Origin: Aselliscus stoliczkanus
Lineage: Eukaryota > Chordata > Mammalia > Chiroptera > Hipposideridae
Direction of reading: 5' to 3'
NCBI GenBank assembly: GCA_033961575.1
Contig: CM066736.1
Location: 79,012,852-79,076,851, forward strand
Length of the DNA: 64,000 nt
Positions 45,590 to 57,279 of the stretch are shown here, piece after piece. The position numbers were made by a program, and so were the translations under genes. Within the stretch, counting starts at the first letter, position 1; each line of letters begins with the position of its first letter. The notes beneath the pieces are model-generated. The model had not been told where the DNA came from. It saw nothing but the letters and a program-made list of their open reading frames with translations, and made no database searches.

Positions 45590-45790
45590 TCCCTCACATT
45601 AGAAAAGACTATGTTCTTAAGAAACTAGAGAAGGCTGTAGTAAAAGCCAGGTTTTGGAAGGCCTTAAAGGTGAGGACAAGGAATTCGCATGTAACTTATA
45701 AGCTTTGGGAAACATAGGAGAATATGAATATCTGCATCGTGTGTGAATTTGAAAAGCAGTATTTAGAAAAAAATCGATTGACCATGATAT
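45590..45790 (-). repeat. L2 fragment, antisense
   Basis: 'TTTTGGAAGGCCTTAAAGG' then 'GGAATTCGCATGTAAC' fits the reversed L2 segment seen also at 1340 and 50370. Confidence 0.5.
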
Positions 45791-46244
45791 ACAAGATGGC
45801 TATCAATGTGGTGGAGGTAGCCCACACAGTGTCTTGATAAATCAAAAAACAAAATCATGACTCTACAATGGGAGAGAGAGCGGTGGGGCGGGGAGGGGAG
45901 AGAGAAGGAATATGAGAATTAAGGGAAAGGTCTTCTGCACAGAAGAAGACGAGCTAATAATTCTAGAAGAAATAGAGAATTCAAAAATTACCATTTTTCA
46001 ACCCTCAGGAAAATAATTGTGTCAGGCAAGCATACTCATTAGGTGTTTAAAATTGAGATGAAAGTTTAATGGGGGGAAAAAGATATTTGCATGGTCTTAA
46101 AAAGTCACCCCACAGATTATTAGTTACAAAGTGCCATTCTAAAGGTGCCCTTAGAATTGGAGAGATCTGGTGGTTCTTAACCAAGGAAACAAAGTTAACA
46201 TCACCAACAATGAGACAACCTCACATCCTGGCCCTCTTAGACAT
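45791..46244. other. Intron, unannotated
   Basis: A GGGA/GAGA-rich patch lies at 45870-45910. Nothing else is recognised. Confidence 0.4.
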
Positions 46245-46746
46245 GATACAATAAGAAGTACATAATATTATTCTCTAGATTTGGCTAAAAATGTTTGACC
46301 TGATTCTGATCAGGAAGAAACATTTAGGCAAATCTAGGATGTGGAACAGTCTATAAGCACCTGGCCTGAACTCTTAAAAAAAGAAAAAGAAAAAAATGTC
46401 AATATCATTAAAGAGAAAAGAAGGTATTATTTTAGATTAATAATGAAAGACATAATAACAACAAAATACAAGTAAACCTGGATTCAATCCTGAATTGTAA
46501 AGAAAAAAGTCTATGAAAGACATTCTGAGGATAATTAAGGAAATCTGAAAAGGTATATTGGATGATATAGAATTATTGCTAGCTTTCTTTGGTGTAATGA
46601 CAACGTGGATATATAGGAAATATCTTTATACACTGAGGAGATTCTTTACTGGTATGTGAGGTTGGAAATGGCATGATGTCTGCCACATATTTCAAAAAAA
46701 AGTATGTGTGTTTCTGCGTGTGTCTCTTCTCAGATGATAGATGATT

Positions 46747-46795
<49 letters not shown>

Positions 46796-46935
46796 AGATT
46801 GCTAAAAATACTAGAGGCAGAGAAAGAGAGACAGAAGGAGGGAGGGATAATAAATGTGCCAAAATATTAGCAACCATTGAATTACTGTTCTTTCAATCAT
46901 TCTGTAGTTTGTCATTTTTCAAAATAAAAAATGGG
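46245..46935 (+). repeat. Old L1-type 3' end, sense
   Basis: 'GACCTGATTCTGATCAGGAA', 'TGGCATGATGTCTGCCACAT' and the end 'TTTTTCAAAATAAAAAATGG' follow an old L1-like 3' UTR. The GATA array at 46747 sits where the family normally has a TA/GA-rich patch. Name uncertain. Confidence 0.5.
46747..46793 (+). repeat. (GATA)n microsatellite
   Basis: About 12 perfect TAGA units within the old L1-like 3' end. Confidence 0.96.
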
Positions 46936-48025
46936 GAGTCTGTTGCAATAATCTAGATTAAGGCTTAAAATTAGTGTAGTAATTTGATAAGAAAGGACAA
47001 AAGCAAAAGATATTTTGAAGGGAAAATAGATTCATAAGTGTCATTTCTCAACAATAGTGATAAATACAATTGGACTTTCAGCATCCATGTCTGTGCAGAT
47101 CTCCTCCCTTTGATTTGACTGATGAAACAATTGAAAGAGAGGATTTAAGAGTCCTTGGCACAGTTTGTCTGAACTCTGAAAACTTGTTCCCGGGGAGCTT
47201 TTAGGCAGTGAAATGATTACCTTATTTTTAGGTGAGGAATAAGTAAGAGAAATGCTAAAATGTAATTATGGGTAATAGTCAGGTGTCAAGATACACATAA
47301 GCCCAACACAAAAGGATGTAATTATCCTGAGGAGCCATGGTGTAATAAACATCAGGTGAGTCCTATATGCAGTAGCCAGAGTCTGAACTGTACATTAATA
47401 GATTTTTACCTTATTAGCACCTTATTCCTACTCAAGTCTTTCAAATGCTTTAGGAATGGACCACTTGACAGGTATATCTCTAGAGAGAGTGTTTTCTCTC
47501 TAGAATTGATTTTTATGCTTATGAGTAAGGTCAACTGTGCAGGGGGGAAAAAGAACCAAGAACCTCTTTCACCTATACTCTCATTAAGGCTCATTTGGAA
47601 TTAGCATATTTATGTGACAAATGATGTTGATCCAATTGCTACTGCATTTTTGATAGGACAGTTTTTCATTGTGTATGACTTTGTCACAATTTGTAGGAAT
47701 TCAGCATACCCAGGCCTTTCACAATTAATGTCAATGTGGACCCCAAAATTTGACATTTTAAGAACAAAAAGTACCTTCCCCTTTCCCACATTGCCATACC
47801 CAGTTGAGAACTACTGTTAGATTTTAAGTCACTGAGGACAGAGTCATCGCTTAGTTCAAAGACTGCCACAAACAAATCACTCAGTCAATATCTATTGAAT
47901 GGATCTATGTCAAGTTTGAAAATTTGATTATTCAAATTTACTCAGTTTTCCTATAAACATTACTACATTTTTAATTTGCTTTTGCAGCCCTTTTTGGTTT
48001 TTTATTGTCAACCTCAAATTCAATA
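46936..48025. other. Intron, unannotated
   Basis: No gene or clear repeat is seen. Confidence 0.4.
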
Positions 48026-48029
48026 GTTC

Positions 48030-48480
48030 AAACTTTTTTTATATAACTTCTAAAATTGTTTTGGCAATACATGTTCACTTAAAAATTATTCAGATACCGA
48101 TAAAGGCTATAAAATAAAATGCAATCCCTTCTCTTCTCTTTAGCATTTCTCCACACCCATGGCCTCAACACCAAGCCCTTTGAAATCACCCTTAGAATTG
48201 GCATTGGGCTGTGTAATCTTTCAGGCATTCTCTATCAGATCATATATCCTTTTTATTTTAACAAGCAGAAATACATACACATACAGTTTTGCAACTTGTT
48301 TTTCTTTAATTTAGCAATATATCACACACATTTTTCAGTATCAGAATATTAAACACATATGCCATGACTTTCAATGTCTGCATAGTGTTCAATTGTATGA
48401 ATATTTCAGGATTTAATTAATCAATTCCCTATTGATGGTGTTTTTAACAGCTGATTAAATTTAGTGATAGTTTAATCTCA
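48030..48480 (-). repeat. Old L1 3' UTR, antisense
   Basis: 'TTTTGCAACTTGTTTTTC', 'AGCAATATATCACACACAT' and 'GCATAGTGTTCAATTGTATG' are the reversed 3' region of L1M-type elements. Confidence 0.65.
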
Positions 48481-49459
48481 GAAACCACAGAAAAGTTTTT
48501 TTAAAAAAATTAATAAATGAGCTTTTGCAGTGAATCCAATGATTTCAAAAGGAAGAACATGCGGAGCAAACTCAGAAGGTTGCTTTCATGACCACCATCC
48601 ATCAAGGGAAGGCCTCAGCTTAAAATGTGACCCTAAGCAAAGGAATCTGTCAGCCTGGACACATGCATACATCCCATCTAGAATAGAGGGCTTAAATGGT
48701 GAGGTGAGAAGCAGATCTTTGAGGGGAGGATTTTAGCCTCATGGCCCCGAGTTTAACCCTTTGCCTGAGCAGTTTGGGAACTTCATTACATAGAGGTGAT
48801 GAATCCATAGCAACAGTGTTTTCAAGGGCACTGAGACATGGGCTGGGGGCTTCCAGGATACCTGCACCATGATGCCTACAGCCTTACACAGTTCTGAGAG
48901 ACATTTGTATCAACAGAGACCTGTGCACAAAGCACAGTATCATGGACACAGCCCTGGAATGAAGAGAATGGGTCTTTTATGGGTTGTATGAATCACCATT
49001 TTCATATTCATATATTCCCTTTCACAGAATAGCTTAAGGGAAGGTCCCAAGCTGTTCTGCCAAGTCCTAATGGGTGACAGAGCCCCAAAAGGATAGAGAG
49101 TTTATAAACCAGCAAAGTCACAGCACAACCTGAGACTGAAATTAAATGTAGCATGAATGAAAGGCCAACAAAAGTGCATAGGAGAGCAAAGAGCTACAAA
49201 TCCACAAAAACTGCCCTCATCTAATCAATCATTTGTCATTAGCTTTTTGGAAATAAAGATCTTTGAGGCTACCCTCAAAGATTCTGATCCATTGAGTTCA
49301 GTTTATTCAACCATTCTCTCCTACATGGCAGATTCCTTCTGAAAAGGCCTCTGATCAGTACCTGGCTCATAATAAATATGCAATAAAAGGTTTCCAAATA
49401 CATTGTAATGATTTAAACAAAATTTGTGATCTAACAGTTATAATCATGTATTAGTTTAA
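48481..49459. other. Intron, unannotated
   Basis: No gene is seen. Nothing is securely recognised. Confidence 0.4.
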
Positions 49460-50157
49460 GAACTATTATTAAGTATCTATGTAGCGTTCCAGGTATCAGA
49501 GATATAAAAGTAAAAGAGACCAAGCCCCTACTCACAGGTAGCTTTCCTTGGGGTGGGTGAGATGATAAGCAAGGTAGGCCTAAGTTCTATATGAAATTAA
49601 AACAAGATGTTAAAGATAGGCTGGAAGGCTGCTTTAAACCGGGGTAGTCAGCAAAGAGCTCCCTGAGGAATTGGCCTTTAATCTGAGACTTATAAAAATA
49701 AAGGATCAGGGCGGGCCGAGTGGCACGTTGTTTAAGAGCTGGCTTAGGACACCAGCAGCCTCGGTTCAGATCCCACATATGCGGGCCAGTGACACTGCCC
49801 TCTACAGCTAAGATGGTGAATAACAGCTCCACCTAGAGTTGGGCTGCTGTGAGTCCCAGGATGGCATAGCTGCAGCCCCTGCTGCAGTGGGCTGCCACAG
49901 GCTACAGTGAGTGACTGGCGTGAGTGGGCAGCAGCCAGTGTGAGCTGCCAAGAACCGCTGTGAGCAGCCATCCAGAGGCCGGCAACTGATCTACCTTACC
50001 CGAGAAGAGTGCAATGATGATACCAACATGGGCCTGTGAAGCAACGTCCTCCACAACTAAACTGAAGAACAAAAGGACAATAACTTGTCTATTCCCCTTT
50101 CCCTGCTCCCCAATGCTGTTCCCCTCCCCCAATTCCCCAATAAAATCTTTAAAAAAA

Positions 50158-50188
<31 letters not shown>

Positions 50189-50530
50189 TAAAGGATCAAA
50201 TGTGAGAAGAGCTAGGGAAGAGTACCACTGTCAGAAAGCTGCTACCGGTGCCCTAGGGCTGCAGGGAACTTGGGTTAAGGTGAAGTGGAATGAAGGCCCT
50301 TGTAGCTATAGAACAGTTAAGGGAGGCAGAGAGTGAAATCAATGGAACCAGAAGGATGAGTTCAGGTCAAGGCGAGTTTGGATTTTATTCAAAGTACAGT
50401 AAGAAGCCAATGGAAAAAATTTAGCAGGAGAGAGGCATGATCTGATACACATTTTGAAAAGGTCATTCTGGCTATTGGATCAAAAATGGATAGAGGAAGG
50501 TGGGGGAACCAGAGTGAGAGCAGGGAGCCC
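49460..50530 (-). repeat. L2 LINE, antisense, split by a composite SINE
   Basis: The left part holds 'AGCGTTCCAGGTATCAGAG' and 'GAGCTCCCTGAGGAATTGG'. The right part holds 'AGTTTGGATTTTATTC' and 'GGCATGATCTGATACACAT'. Together they give one reversed L2 3' kilobase, with the insertion at 49709-50182 removed. Confidence 0.75.
49709..50182 (+). mobile_element. Full composite SINE (tRNA head, short-repeat middle, AATAAA tail)
   Basis: 474 bp flanked by a perfect 16-base target duplication ending AAAGGATCA (49693-49708 and 50183-50198). The head is a type A tRNA-derived unit ('GGGCGGGCCGAGTGGCAC', B-box-like 'GGTTCAGATCCC'). The middle has imperfect repeats of a GTGAGTGGCAGCAGCCAG-like unit (about 49900-49990). 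The tail has 'AATAACTTGTCTATTCCCC', a C-rich stretch and 'CCCCAATAAAATCTTT', then A-rich sequence with AAAT expansion. It encodes no protein, so it must be mobilised by L1. Confidence 0.92.
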
Positions 50531-51000
50531 AATAAAGAAGCTACTGCAGAGTCCCTGGGAGGAATGGTGGCTTGGCTGACATGGACAGGGGTGGCATTGC
50601 AGAAAAGTGGATGGAATTGAAATATGGCTGGGAGCTAGAGTAAACAGACATGCTGATGGATTATATGAGAAGGACGGAGGGAAAGAGAAGATTGGCACAT
50701 AGGTACTGGGTTGAATGGTTTATGTCTGTATTACTGTTTGCTAAAAGTGGAAAAATTCCCCAGAAACAGGTTTGGAAGAAAATTAGGAATTTGATTTTCA
50801 ACATGATGAGTTTGAAGAATCTTAGACACCCAACTGGAGATGTCGAGTAAACCAGTAGGTTTAGAAGTCTAGAGTTAAGAGACAAATCAAAGCTGGAGAT
50901 ACTAGTATCATCTTACATTCATATAATATATTATAAGGTTTCAACTATTTTTATTTACATATTCTTAGAGCTACCTTATTACTCAAAATGCATGAATCCT
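50531..51000. other. Intron, unannotated
   Basis: Its left part may be further reversed L2. No gene is seen. Confidence 0.4.
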
Positions 51001-51015
51001 AAAAGTAATTTACTG

Positions 51016-51156
51016 GGCCAGCTGAGTGGCTCAGTTGGTTAAGAGCTCGCTCAAGAGTGCGAGCTGAGCTCTGAGCAACAGCAGTTTGATGCCCAGCCCG
51101 AGCCGAGCTGCTGTTGAGCTGCCAACAGGTGGCAGGATGGCTCAGCTAAAAAAAAT
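51016..51156 (+). mobile_element. Type B tRNA-derived SINE
   Basis: It starts 'GGCCAGCTGAGTGGCTCAG', then 'GAGCTCGCTCAAGAGTGC', and ends 'CAGGATGGCTCAGCT' plus an A-rich tail. The perfect 15-base target duplication AAAAGTAATTTACTG is at 51001-51015 and 51157-51171. Confidence 0.94.
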
Positions 51157-51226
51157 AAAAGTAATTTACTGTGTTTTGGCCTACAATAAGTGGGTTTGGA
51201 TGGACAAGTTATATCTTGTCATTTTC

Positions 51227-51334
51227 TTTTTTTTTTTTTTGAGGGCAGTGTCACTGGCCCTAATATGTGGGACCCAAACCGGGGCCACTGGCTTCCCAAG
51301 CCAGCGCTTAACCACCACGCCACTCGGCCGGCCC
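51227..51334 (-). mobile_element. Type A tRNA-derived SINE, antisense
   Basis: A T run is followed by the complement of the type A unit, ending 'CCACTCGGCCGGCCC'. The target duplication TGTCATTTTC/TATCATTTTC is at 51217-51226 and 51335-51344, with one mismatch. Confidence 0.92.
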
Positions 51335-51703
51335 TATCATTTTCAATTAAAGACTCCAAAATGATCAGCTCTCTATAAATGCTGGGGTAAACCAAAACAT
51401 TTTTTATAGTTTTAAAAAAAATATATGCCCATTTTTGCTCAACAAGCCAAATGTAATATTATGTTAATTTTAATGGCTGAGACATGTAAATATCCAGTAT
51501 CAGTTTTTCATTTTGTCTCTGCTCCAGGAGGATTCAGGTCTTGAGCTTTCAGACAGCTACTGTCAGAAATGTTATCACTCTCCACCAACTGTAACAGCCT
51601 CCAGGAGCAGAAGGGAACTTAATTAGAAATTTCCACTTCAAATACAATTTATAGTTCATTCACTCTGAGATGCACTAGGGGCTATTTGAAAAGTTTAGGG
51701 CTG

Positions 51704-51809
51704 GGACCAGCTGAGTGGCGCGGTGGTTAAGCGCTGGCTTGGGAAGCCAGCGGCCCCGGTTTGGGTCCCACATATGAGGGCCAGTGACACTGCCCTCAAA
51801 AAAAAAAAG
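51704..51809 (+). mobile_element. Type A tRNA-derived SINE
   Basis: 'GGACCAGCTGAGTGGCGC' to 'ACACTGCCCTC' plus poly(A). The target duplication AAAAGTTTAGGGCTG is at 51689-51703, and a copy with one mismatch is at 51810-51824. Opposite in orientation to the copy at 51227. Confidence 0.94.
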
Positions 51810-51914
51810 AAAAGTTTAAGGCTGAATAAACTGTTTGTTTTTCTCAAGTTGTCAACAAAATACATATCGTGCATAGAATATACTTGTTTATTAAGCACAG
51901 GAAAGGACCTCAGA

Positions 51915-52045
51915 GATTTAACATGAGGCTCTCTTTCTAGATGAAGGAACTGAGGCCCAGAGAGGTAAAGGGACTTCCCAAAGTGAAATAAGCTAACAGC
52001 AGAATGGGACTGAAACTCAAGACTCCTAGCTCCTAGGACAGTGCT
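51915..52045 (-). repeat. MIR, antisense
   Basis: 'GAAGGAACTGAGGCCCAGAG', 'AAGGGACTTCCCAAAG' and 'CTGAAACTCAAGACTCC' follow the reversed MIR. Confidence 0.75.
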
Positions 52046-52169
52046 TTCCAGAGCAGCACACTTCCTCTTTCAATGTCCATAACCCTAGCACTTTTCCTGG
52101 GTCTGCTGAGTATCTATTGAGATAGTTTTGTACTAGCGCAGGTTATCCTCTTACTTTGTATGTGTAAGG

Positions 52170-52310
52170 GGAGAGGTAAATAATAGCTAATAAGTATGTG
52201 TCCTGTTATATACCAGGCACTATTGTGTTTTACATGCATTAACTAATCTAACCTTACAAACTCTGTGAAGTGGGCATTCTTATTATCCCAGTTTTGTACA
52301 GCAAGCCTTT
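52170..52310 (-). repeat. MIR, antisense
   Basis: 'TATACCAGGCACTATTGTG', 'CTAATCTAACCTTACAAACT' and 'ATTATCCCAGTTTTG' follow the reversed MIR 3' half. Confidence 0.7.
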
Positions 52311-52489
52311 TCTACATCTGGGTCTATCTAGTCAGATCAGGGTACTCCACTTAGAAACACCAGCACTGAAATGATTATTAACATTAACTATTTTTCTAAG
52401 CTCCATATAGATATTTTCCAACTGCCTGCAAAATTGTTGATGTCCAATAAACACAGCAAACTCAACAGGCTTTAAACAAATGAATTATC

Positions 52490-53010
52490 CTCTTGTCCAA
52501 ACCCACTTTTCACCCTGTGTTCCCATCTCCTCTCCCCTCTAATCACCTTTCTCACCTCTCATTTCCAATCCATTCAACATTATAGATATTCTGTAAACTC
52601 TGCTTGGTTCCCAGAAGTATTTGAGGTGAATAGCTATATAGAACCTCTCTCTGTGTCCTCTCTCAAATCTATGCCCCATTTCCAATCCTCAATTCCATTC
52701 TCATTTTTCTAATTCAGGTCTTAATCGTCTACCATTTGTAAAATTACAGTAGTGTCCCATCTTATTATCCTATCTTGATCACTTAGCTCTTCAACCCCAA
52801 CTTTTCACTGATGCCATCATTATCCCCCCCCCCCACCCCTAACACAAATCAAGTTGTGTTCAATGCTCCTAAAAAAAAAAAAAAAAAAACCCTCCCCTGA
52901 CCACATATTGATAAAATTTCTTAACTTGGCATTCAAGGTCCACTTTTGCTGGCACCATTTTTCCTTTCTCTCTCTCCGTGCTCTATGCCAACCACCCCAA
53001 CGTACCCACA
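52490..53010 (+). repeat. L2 LINE fragment, sense
   Basis: 'AATCTATGCCCCATTTCC', 'GGTCTTAATCGTCTACCATT' and 'GGCATTCAAGGTCCACTTTT' are internal L2 sequence in sense order. It contains a C run (52826-52837) and an A run (52871-52889). Confidence 0.65.
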
Positions 53011-53814
53011 ATTCAAGATTAAATGGGATATTTATAGTTCCCTTGCTTCCCTCACAAGTATATGATAAGGACCAGTTAATACATGTGAATGAGTTTATTA
53101 CATTTATTTGTTTATGTCTCACCTTGTTCAGTAAGAAATGTGAGGTGGGAAAACAGTTTTCTAACTGTAAAACACTTTGGAGATGTTATTTTTAAACAGT
53201 GGAAAACATTGCATTTCAAATCACAGGGCACCCTAGAGACAGTGGGGCCCTATCACCTTCCATTTTCCGCAGCAGCTTATCCACTGGCCTGAGTTAGTCA
53301 GTGACCAAGTTAGCAACTGAACCGAAATTTCCACCTCACTACATTACATCTCTTCAGGAAAATGAAAATAGATTTTTTTTTCCTCTTGAGAAAAATTGGA
53401 GCCTTCTACATTTACTTCACTGGTAATACATCTGCTCATGTTACCATCTCTAATCTCTCTGAAAAAAGTAGAAACAGTTTAGATTCTGCCCCACTTTCTT
53501 CACTGCTGCCCCCCTGCCACATAGCAACCAGACCCCTCACTGTGAAATAATTTGCTTGAAACTGTCCCTTGTGTTCTGTACCTGACTAATTTTAATTGAA
53601 ACCTGGTGCCAATTATCTAGCCTTTTCTCCTGGGTCACCCCTTTATATTTTTTCACAATTAATAATTCACCTAAATTTGTAGTTCTTAGCTGCTCCTAGC
53701 TATTCCAAGACAATCTTATACCAAATCTATTCTCTGATTGTGCTATTGCTAATAAAAGCCATTTTAAAATCTGGATTTCATAAATAATGGACATGCTATC
53801 CAAATAGCAACCAT
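53011..53814. other. Intron, unannotated
   Basis: No gene or clear repeat is seen. Confidence 0.4.
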
Positions 53815-54050
53815 TGATTCAGTACCTGCTTAACATGCCAAGTGTTATGTGAAGTACTTTACTTGCATTATCTCCAATGATCCAGACAACAACCCAGCAA
53901 AATAAAGCTTAATATTTTGTGTTGCATATAAGGAAACTTAAAGTCAAAGAGGTTAAGTAACTTACCCAAGTACCCAATGCCATAGAGTTGGTAAGTGATG
54001 AGACCAAGATTTGAATCCTGGCCTTTCCAAGTCTAAACCCCATGTTCTCC
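53815..54050 (-). repeat. MIR, antisense
   Basis: 'CATTATCTCCAATGATCC', 'AGAGGTTAAGTAACTTACCC' and 'CCAAGATTTGAATCCTGGCC' follow the reversed MIR. Confidence 0.8.
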
Positions 54051-54329
54051 CCATGGCACTGTTTCCATAGCAGGTAGATGGCATGAGCAGCCACAAGCAA
54101 TGGTGCTGCCTTCTGAGAAGCATCATCGAAGGGATCAGTTCAACTGAAGGCCTTTAGTGGGGATGGCGATAGCACATGCCTCTTGCATATTTCCTGTCTT
54201 TTCTCTAGCTGTAAGCACTCTTGGGGTACAGGAGTGGTGGTAAAATAATATTTCTCAATTCTAAGCTGAGGATTGCAGTCACAATAAACTCAAAATTCAC
54301 TGAAGTGGCTTCACATGCCTGTGCTACCA

Positions 54330-54590
54330 CATCCTTGAGAGACAGTAGTGTGTCATGGTTAAGAATGCAGACTCTTCAACCAGTTTGCCTGCATTTAATT
54401 CCCAGCTTTACCGTATATGAAGAGTGAAACCTTGGGCAAGTTATTTAATCTGTCTACAGCCCAGTGTCTTCCTCCGTAAAACCGGCATTGTTCTGTGTTC
54501 TAGCTTCATAGAGCTGTTATGAGGGTTAAGGGAATTGGTATATAGAAAATGCTCAGAACAGTGCCTGCGACAGAGTAAGTACATACATGT
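54330..54590 (+). repeat. MIR, sense
   Basis: 'AACCTTGGGCAAGTTATTTA', 'CATAGAGCTGTTATGAGGGT' and 'GCTCAGAACAGTGCCTGC' make a nearly complete sense MIR. Confidence 0.87.
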
Positions 54591-54599
54591 CAGCTGTCA

Positions 54600-55045
54600 C
54601 CACTGTCATCACCATCACCATCATCCGCATCGTCATCTTCATGTTGCCTACCTCATTACTCACCTCTTCCCCACCTCTGCCCTTCAGTAACAACTGCTTT
54701 CTAGTTTTTCAAGCTTGAGAGACCCGCCTCTTACCTCCAGAGGGGGTCTGACACATCTGACCTCTCTATACGTGCCTCCCCCTCTGCCTAGAATACTCTT
54801 GCTACTCCTCTGCCCCACCCTCCCTCCACAGCCCTTCCTGGATATCTCATTCAGATCTTGTTTCTGATGTCACTTCCTCCAGAAAACCTTCACATACCTT
54901 CTCATACCTTGGTAAAGGCCCCTCCTCTGGGTCCCAGAGCATTCTGATCTTTTCTTGTCATATCACTTACCACGTGCTTTTGTGTGATTACCTGCCACTG
55001 TCCTTTACTGCATAGTAAATTGCTTGACAATGGCTATGTGTCACT
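54600..55045 (+). repeat. L2 LINE 3' region, sense
   Basis: 'CTGCCTAGAATACTCTTGC', 'TCATTCAGATCTTGTTTC' and 'CCAGAAAACCTTCACATACC' match the sense L2 3' region. It starts with a short degenerate CATCAC tract. Confidence 0.75.
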
Positions 55046-56635
55046 CTGGTTCACTCCTTCCATTGAATTGAAAGAGGAAATGACTAAAATGTATATTTTA
55101 AAGAAAGGGAATTTGTTATCAACACTGTGTTTAGCTGTAGATACTACACTAGGAGCACATTAAAAGGTAATAGCTAGAAGCGAACAGCCATGTTGCTGTA
55201 ATTGACCTCATATGCACTCAGCTGAATCTGCTGAGGTAGTAAATAAATTAAAGATGCTAACAATAACACTCATAAGAGCCATTCCAAAATGGAATGGACA
55301 GACTAGAGAAGGAGGAAGTTCTCTGTCACTGGAGACAAATTGTCACTTAGTGAGAATGATATGAAGGGATAGGAAAGGGAGTGAGGTCATTTAACCTGGA
55401 AAAGAGAAAACTGTCCTCAAATATTAGAAGAGGACCACATAAGAGAATAAATCATAGGAAAGAAGAAATATTCCCTGAGGAATATTTCCCTCAGAGGGAA
55501 GATGATTTAGATTCAACACAAAGAACTTTTTGTATCACTAGAGCTGACCCCAAGTGGGATGGATTTCCCTCAAAGTTATTGGGCTCTTCATCAGTGTGAA
55601 GTCAGGCTCACATAAAGCTTTTATGACCATTGACCTGTGATAATGAAGCATGAATGTATTTTTCATTCACTAACGTGTTCACTCACCTCTTCAGTTATTA
55701 TGCATCTCCTACTTGCCAGGCACTATGCTAGGAACACAAATTCCAGTAAGACAAGTTCCTACCTTTAGGAGTTCACAAGTAAGCACATTCCACCCATCCA
55801 TTCAGATTGACTCTTTAAAGACTAAGAGAAGTTTTCCAGGTGAGGGAGGTATGAAAAATTATGTTCTATATGAGTAAAATAGCATGTGCAAGGAGGCAGA
55901 AATGCCTGAATCTGAGAAATAGAAAAGGTCAACCTGGTGGGGTCAAGGGTATAAGAATAATATACTTGAACCAGCTTAATTGTTTACACCAGGGATTGAA
56001 GAGGATCACAAAGACTCTCCCCAATTCTGAAATTCTCTCATTCTGATACCATCCTTTCTATAATTCTAAGGAATAGATAAATATTTCCAGTAAACATAGA
56101 ATTATTGATTTAAGGAACCCCTAGAGCCCCAGGGCCAGGGACCCTAGTGGTTGAAGTAGCAAATATAGTGCTCATCTTTTAAAAACAAAACAAAAAATAA
56201 GTTGACCCTGGACGTGGTACACCATTCACCTTCATTCACATCAGCATCTAAAGAAAAAAAAACACAAAACCTTCAAATGCTTGAATCAACTAGAAGCCCT
56301 AGACTTTCTATCCATGGTTGTGAAAGGGATGTCATAACAAATAGAATTTAATTTTTTTCTATGATCCCATGACAGTTATATACATAAGGGGATGGCAATA
56401 GATGGAATTTTTCTAGCTTGTCCAAAGCCTTTTGCTTCAGCCCTACATGATCTGATCATTATAAGTTGGGTCATAATGCCTCAAAGAAGAGAAAATTCAA
56501 ACAGAAAGAGAAAAATAGAAATAATAAATACATGAGCCCGTGTCACACTTAGTATTTTAAAATGTCATATCAATGATTAAATTGGTTTTAAATACCTCTG
56601 AAAAAGCTCTTTGAGCAAAGATTACTGATAAAAAT
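55046..56635. other. Intron, mostly unannotated
   Basis: 55660-55790 ('GCCAGGCACTATGCTAGG') is a short reversed L2/MIR end. The rest is unassigned. Confidence 0.45.
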
Positions 56636-56644
56636 TTAAACCTC

Positions 56645-57130
56645 GGACTGGCTGAGTGGCACGTTGGCTAAGTAACAGTTGGCTTGGGAGCACCAGCTCT
56701 GAGCAGCAGAGCTCACAGTTCAGATCCCACATAAGGGCCAGTGACGCTGTGCCCTTTACAGCTAAGATGGTGAACAACAGCTCCACGTGGAGCTGGGCTG
56801 CCATGAGTGGATGGTGTAGGCTGCAGTGGGTTGCCATAAGCTACCGTGAGTGCTACCGTGAGTGGCCAGTAGCCAGCATGAATGGCCAGCAACCAGCTTG
56901 AGCTGTCAATAGCCATCATGAGTGGCCCGTTCAATGGTCGGCGAGTGACTGCCTCCCCTGGGAAGAGCGCAATGATCATAATACCAACATGGGCCAGTGA
57001 AGCGACATCCTCCACAACTAGACTGAAGAATAAAAGGACAGCAACTTGTCTGTTCCCCTTCTCCGATTCCCCAACGCTGTTCTCCTCCCCCAATTCCCCA
57101 ATAAAATCTTTAAAAAAAACAAAACAAAAC
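56645..57130 (+). mobile_element. Full composite SINE, second copy
   Basis: 486 bp with TTAAACCTC target duplication at 56636-56644 and 57131-57139. The head has 'CTGAGTGGCACGTTGGC' and 'GTTCAGATCCCAC'. The middle has repeated 'CCGTGAGTG' and 'TGGCCAGYARCCAGC'-like units (56840-56940). The tail has 'GCAACTTGTCTGTTCCCC' and 'CCCCAATAAAATCTTT' followed by A/C-rich sequence. It is colinear with the copy at 49709 but differs in the number of middle units. Confidence 0.9.
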
Positions 57131-57159
57131 TTAAACCTCAGGGATAGAATTAAGAATCA

Positions 57160-57269
57160 GGGCCGGCCGAGTGGCGCGGTGGTTAAGCGCTGGCCTGGGA
57201 AGCCAGCGGCCCCGGTTCGGTCCCACATATGAGGGCCAGTTACACTGCCCTAAAAAAAAAAAAAAAAAA
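57160..57269 (+). mobile_element. Type A tRNA-derived SINE
   Basis: 'GGGCCGGCCGAGTGGCGC' to 'TACACTGCCCT' plus 20 A. The target duplication AAGAATCA is at 57152-57159 and 57270-57277. The closest copy in the window to an apparent consensus, hence young. Confidence 0.94.
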
Positions 57270-57279
57270 AAGAATCAAA

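Noticed and set aside
57160..57269. Possible tRNA gene, from A- and B-box-like motifs
   Set aside because: The cloverleaf cannot be completed, and the unit has a poly(A) tail and target duplication; it is a SINE. The same holds for the other SINE copies.
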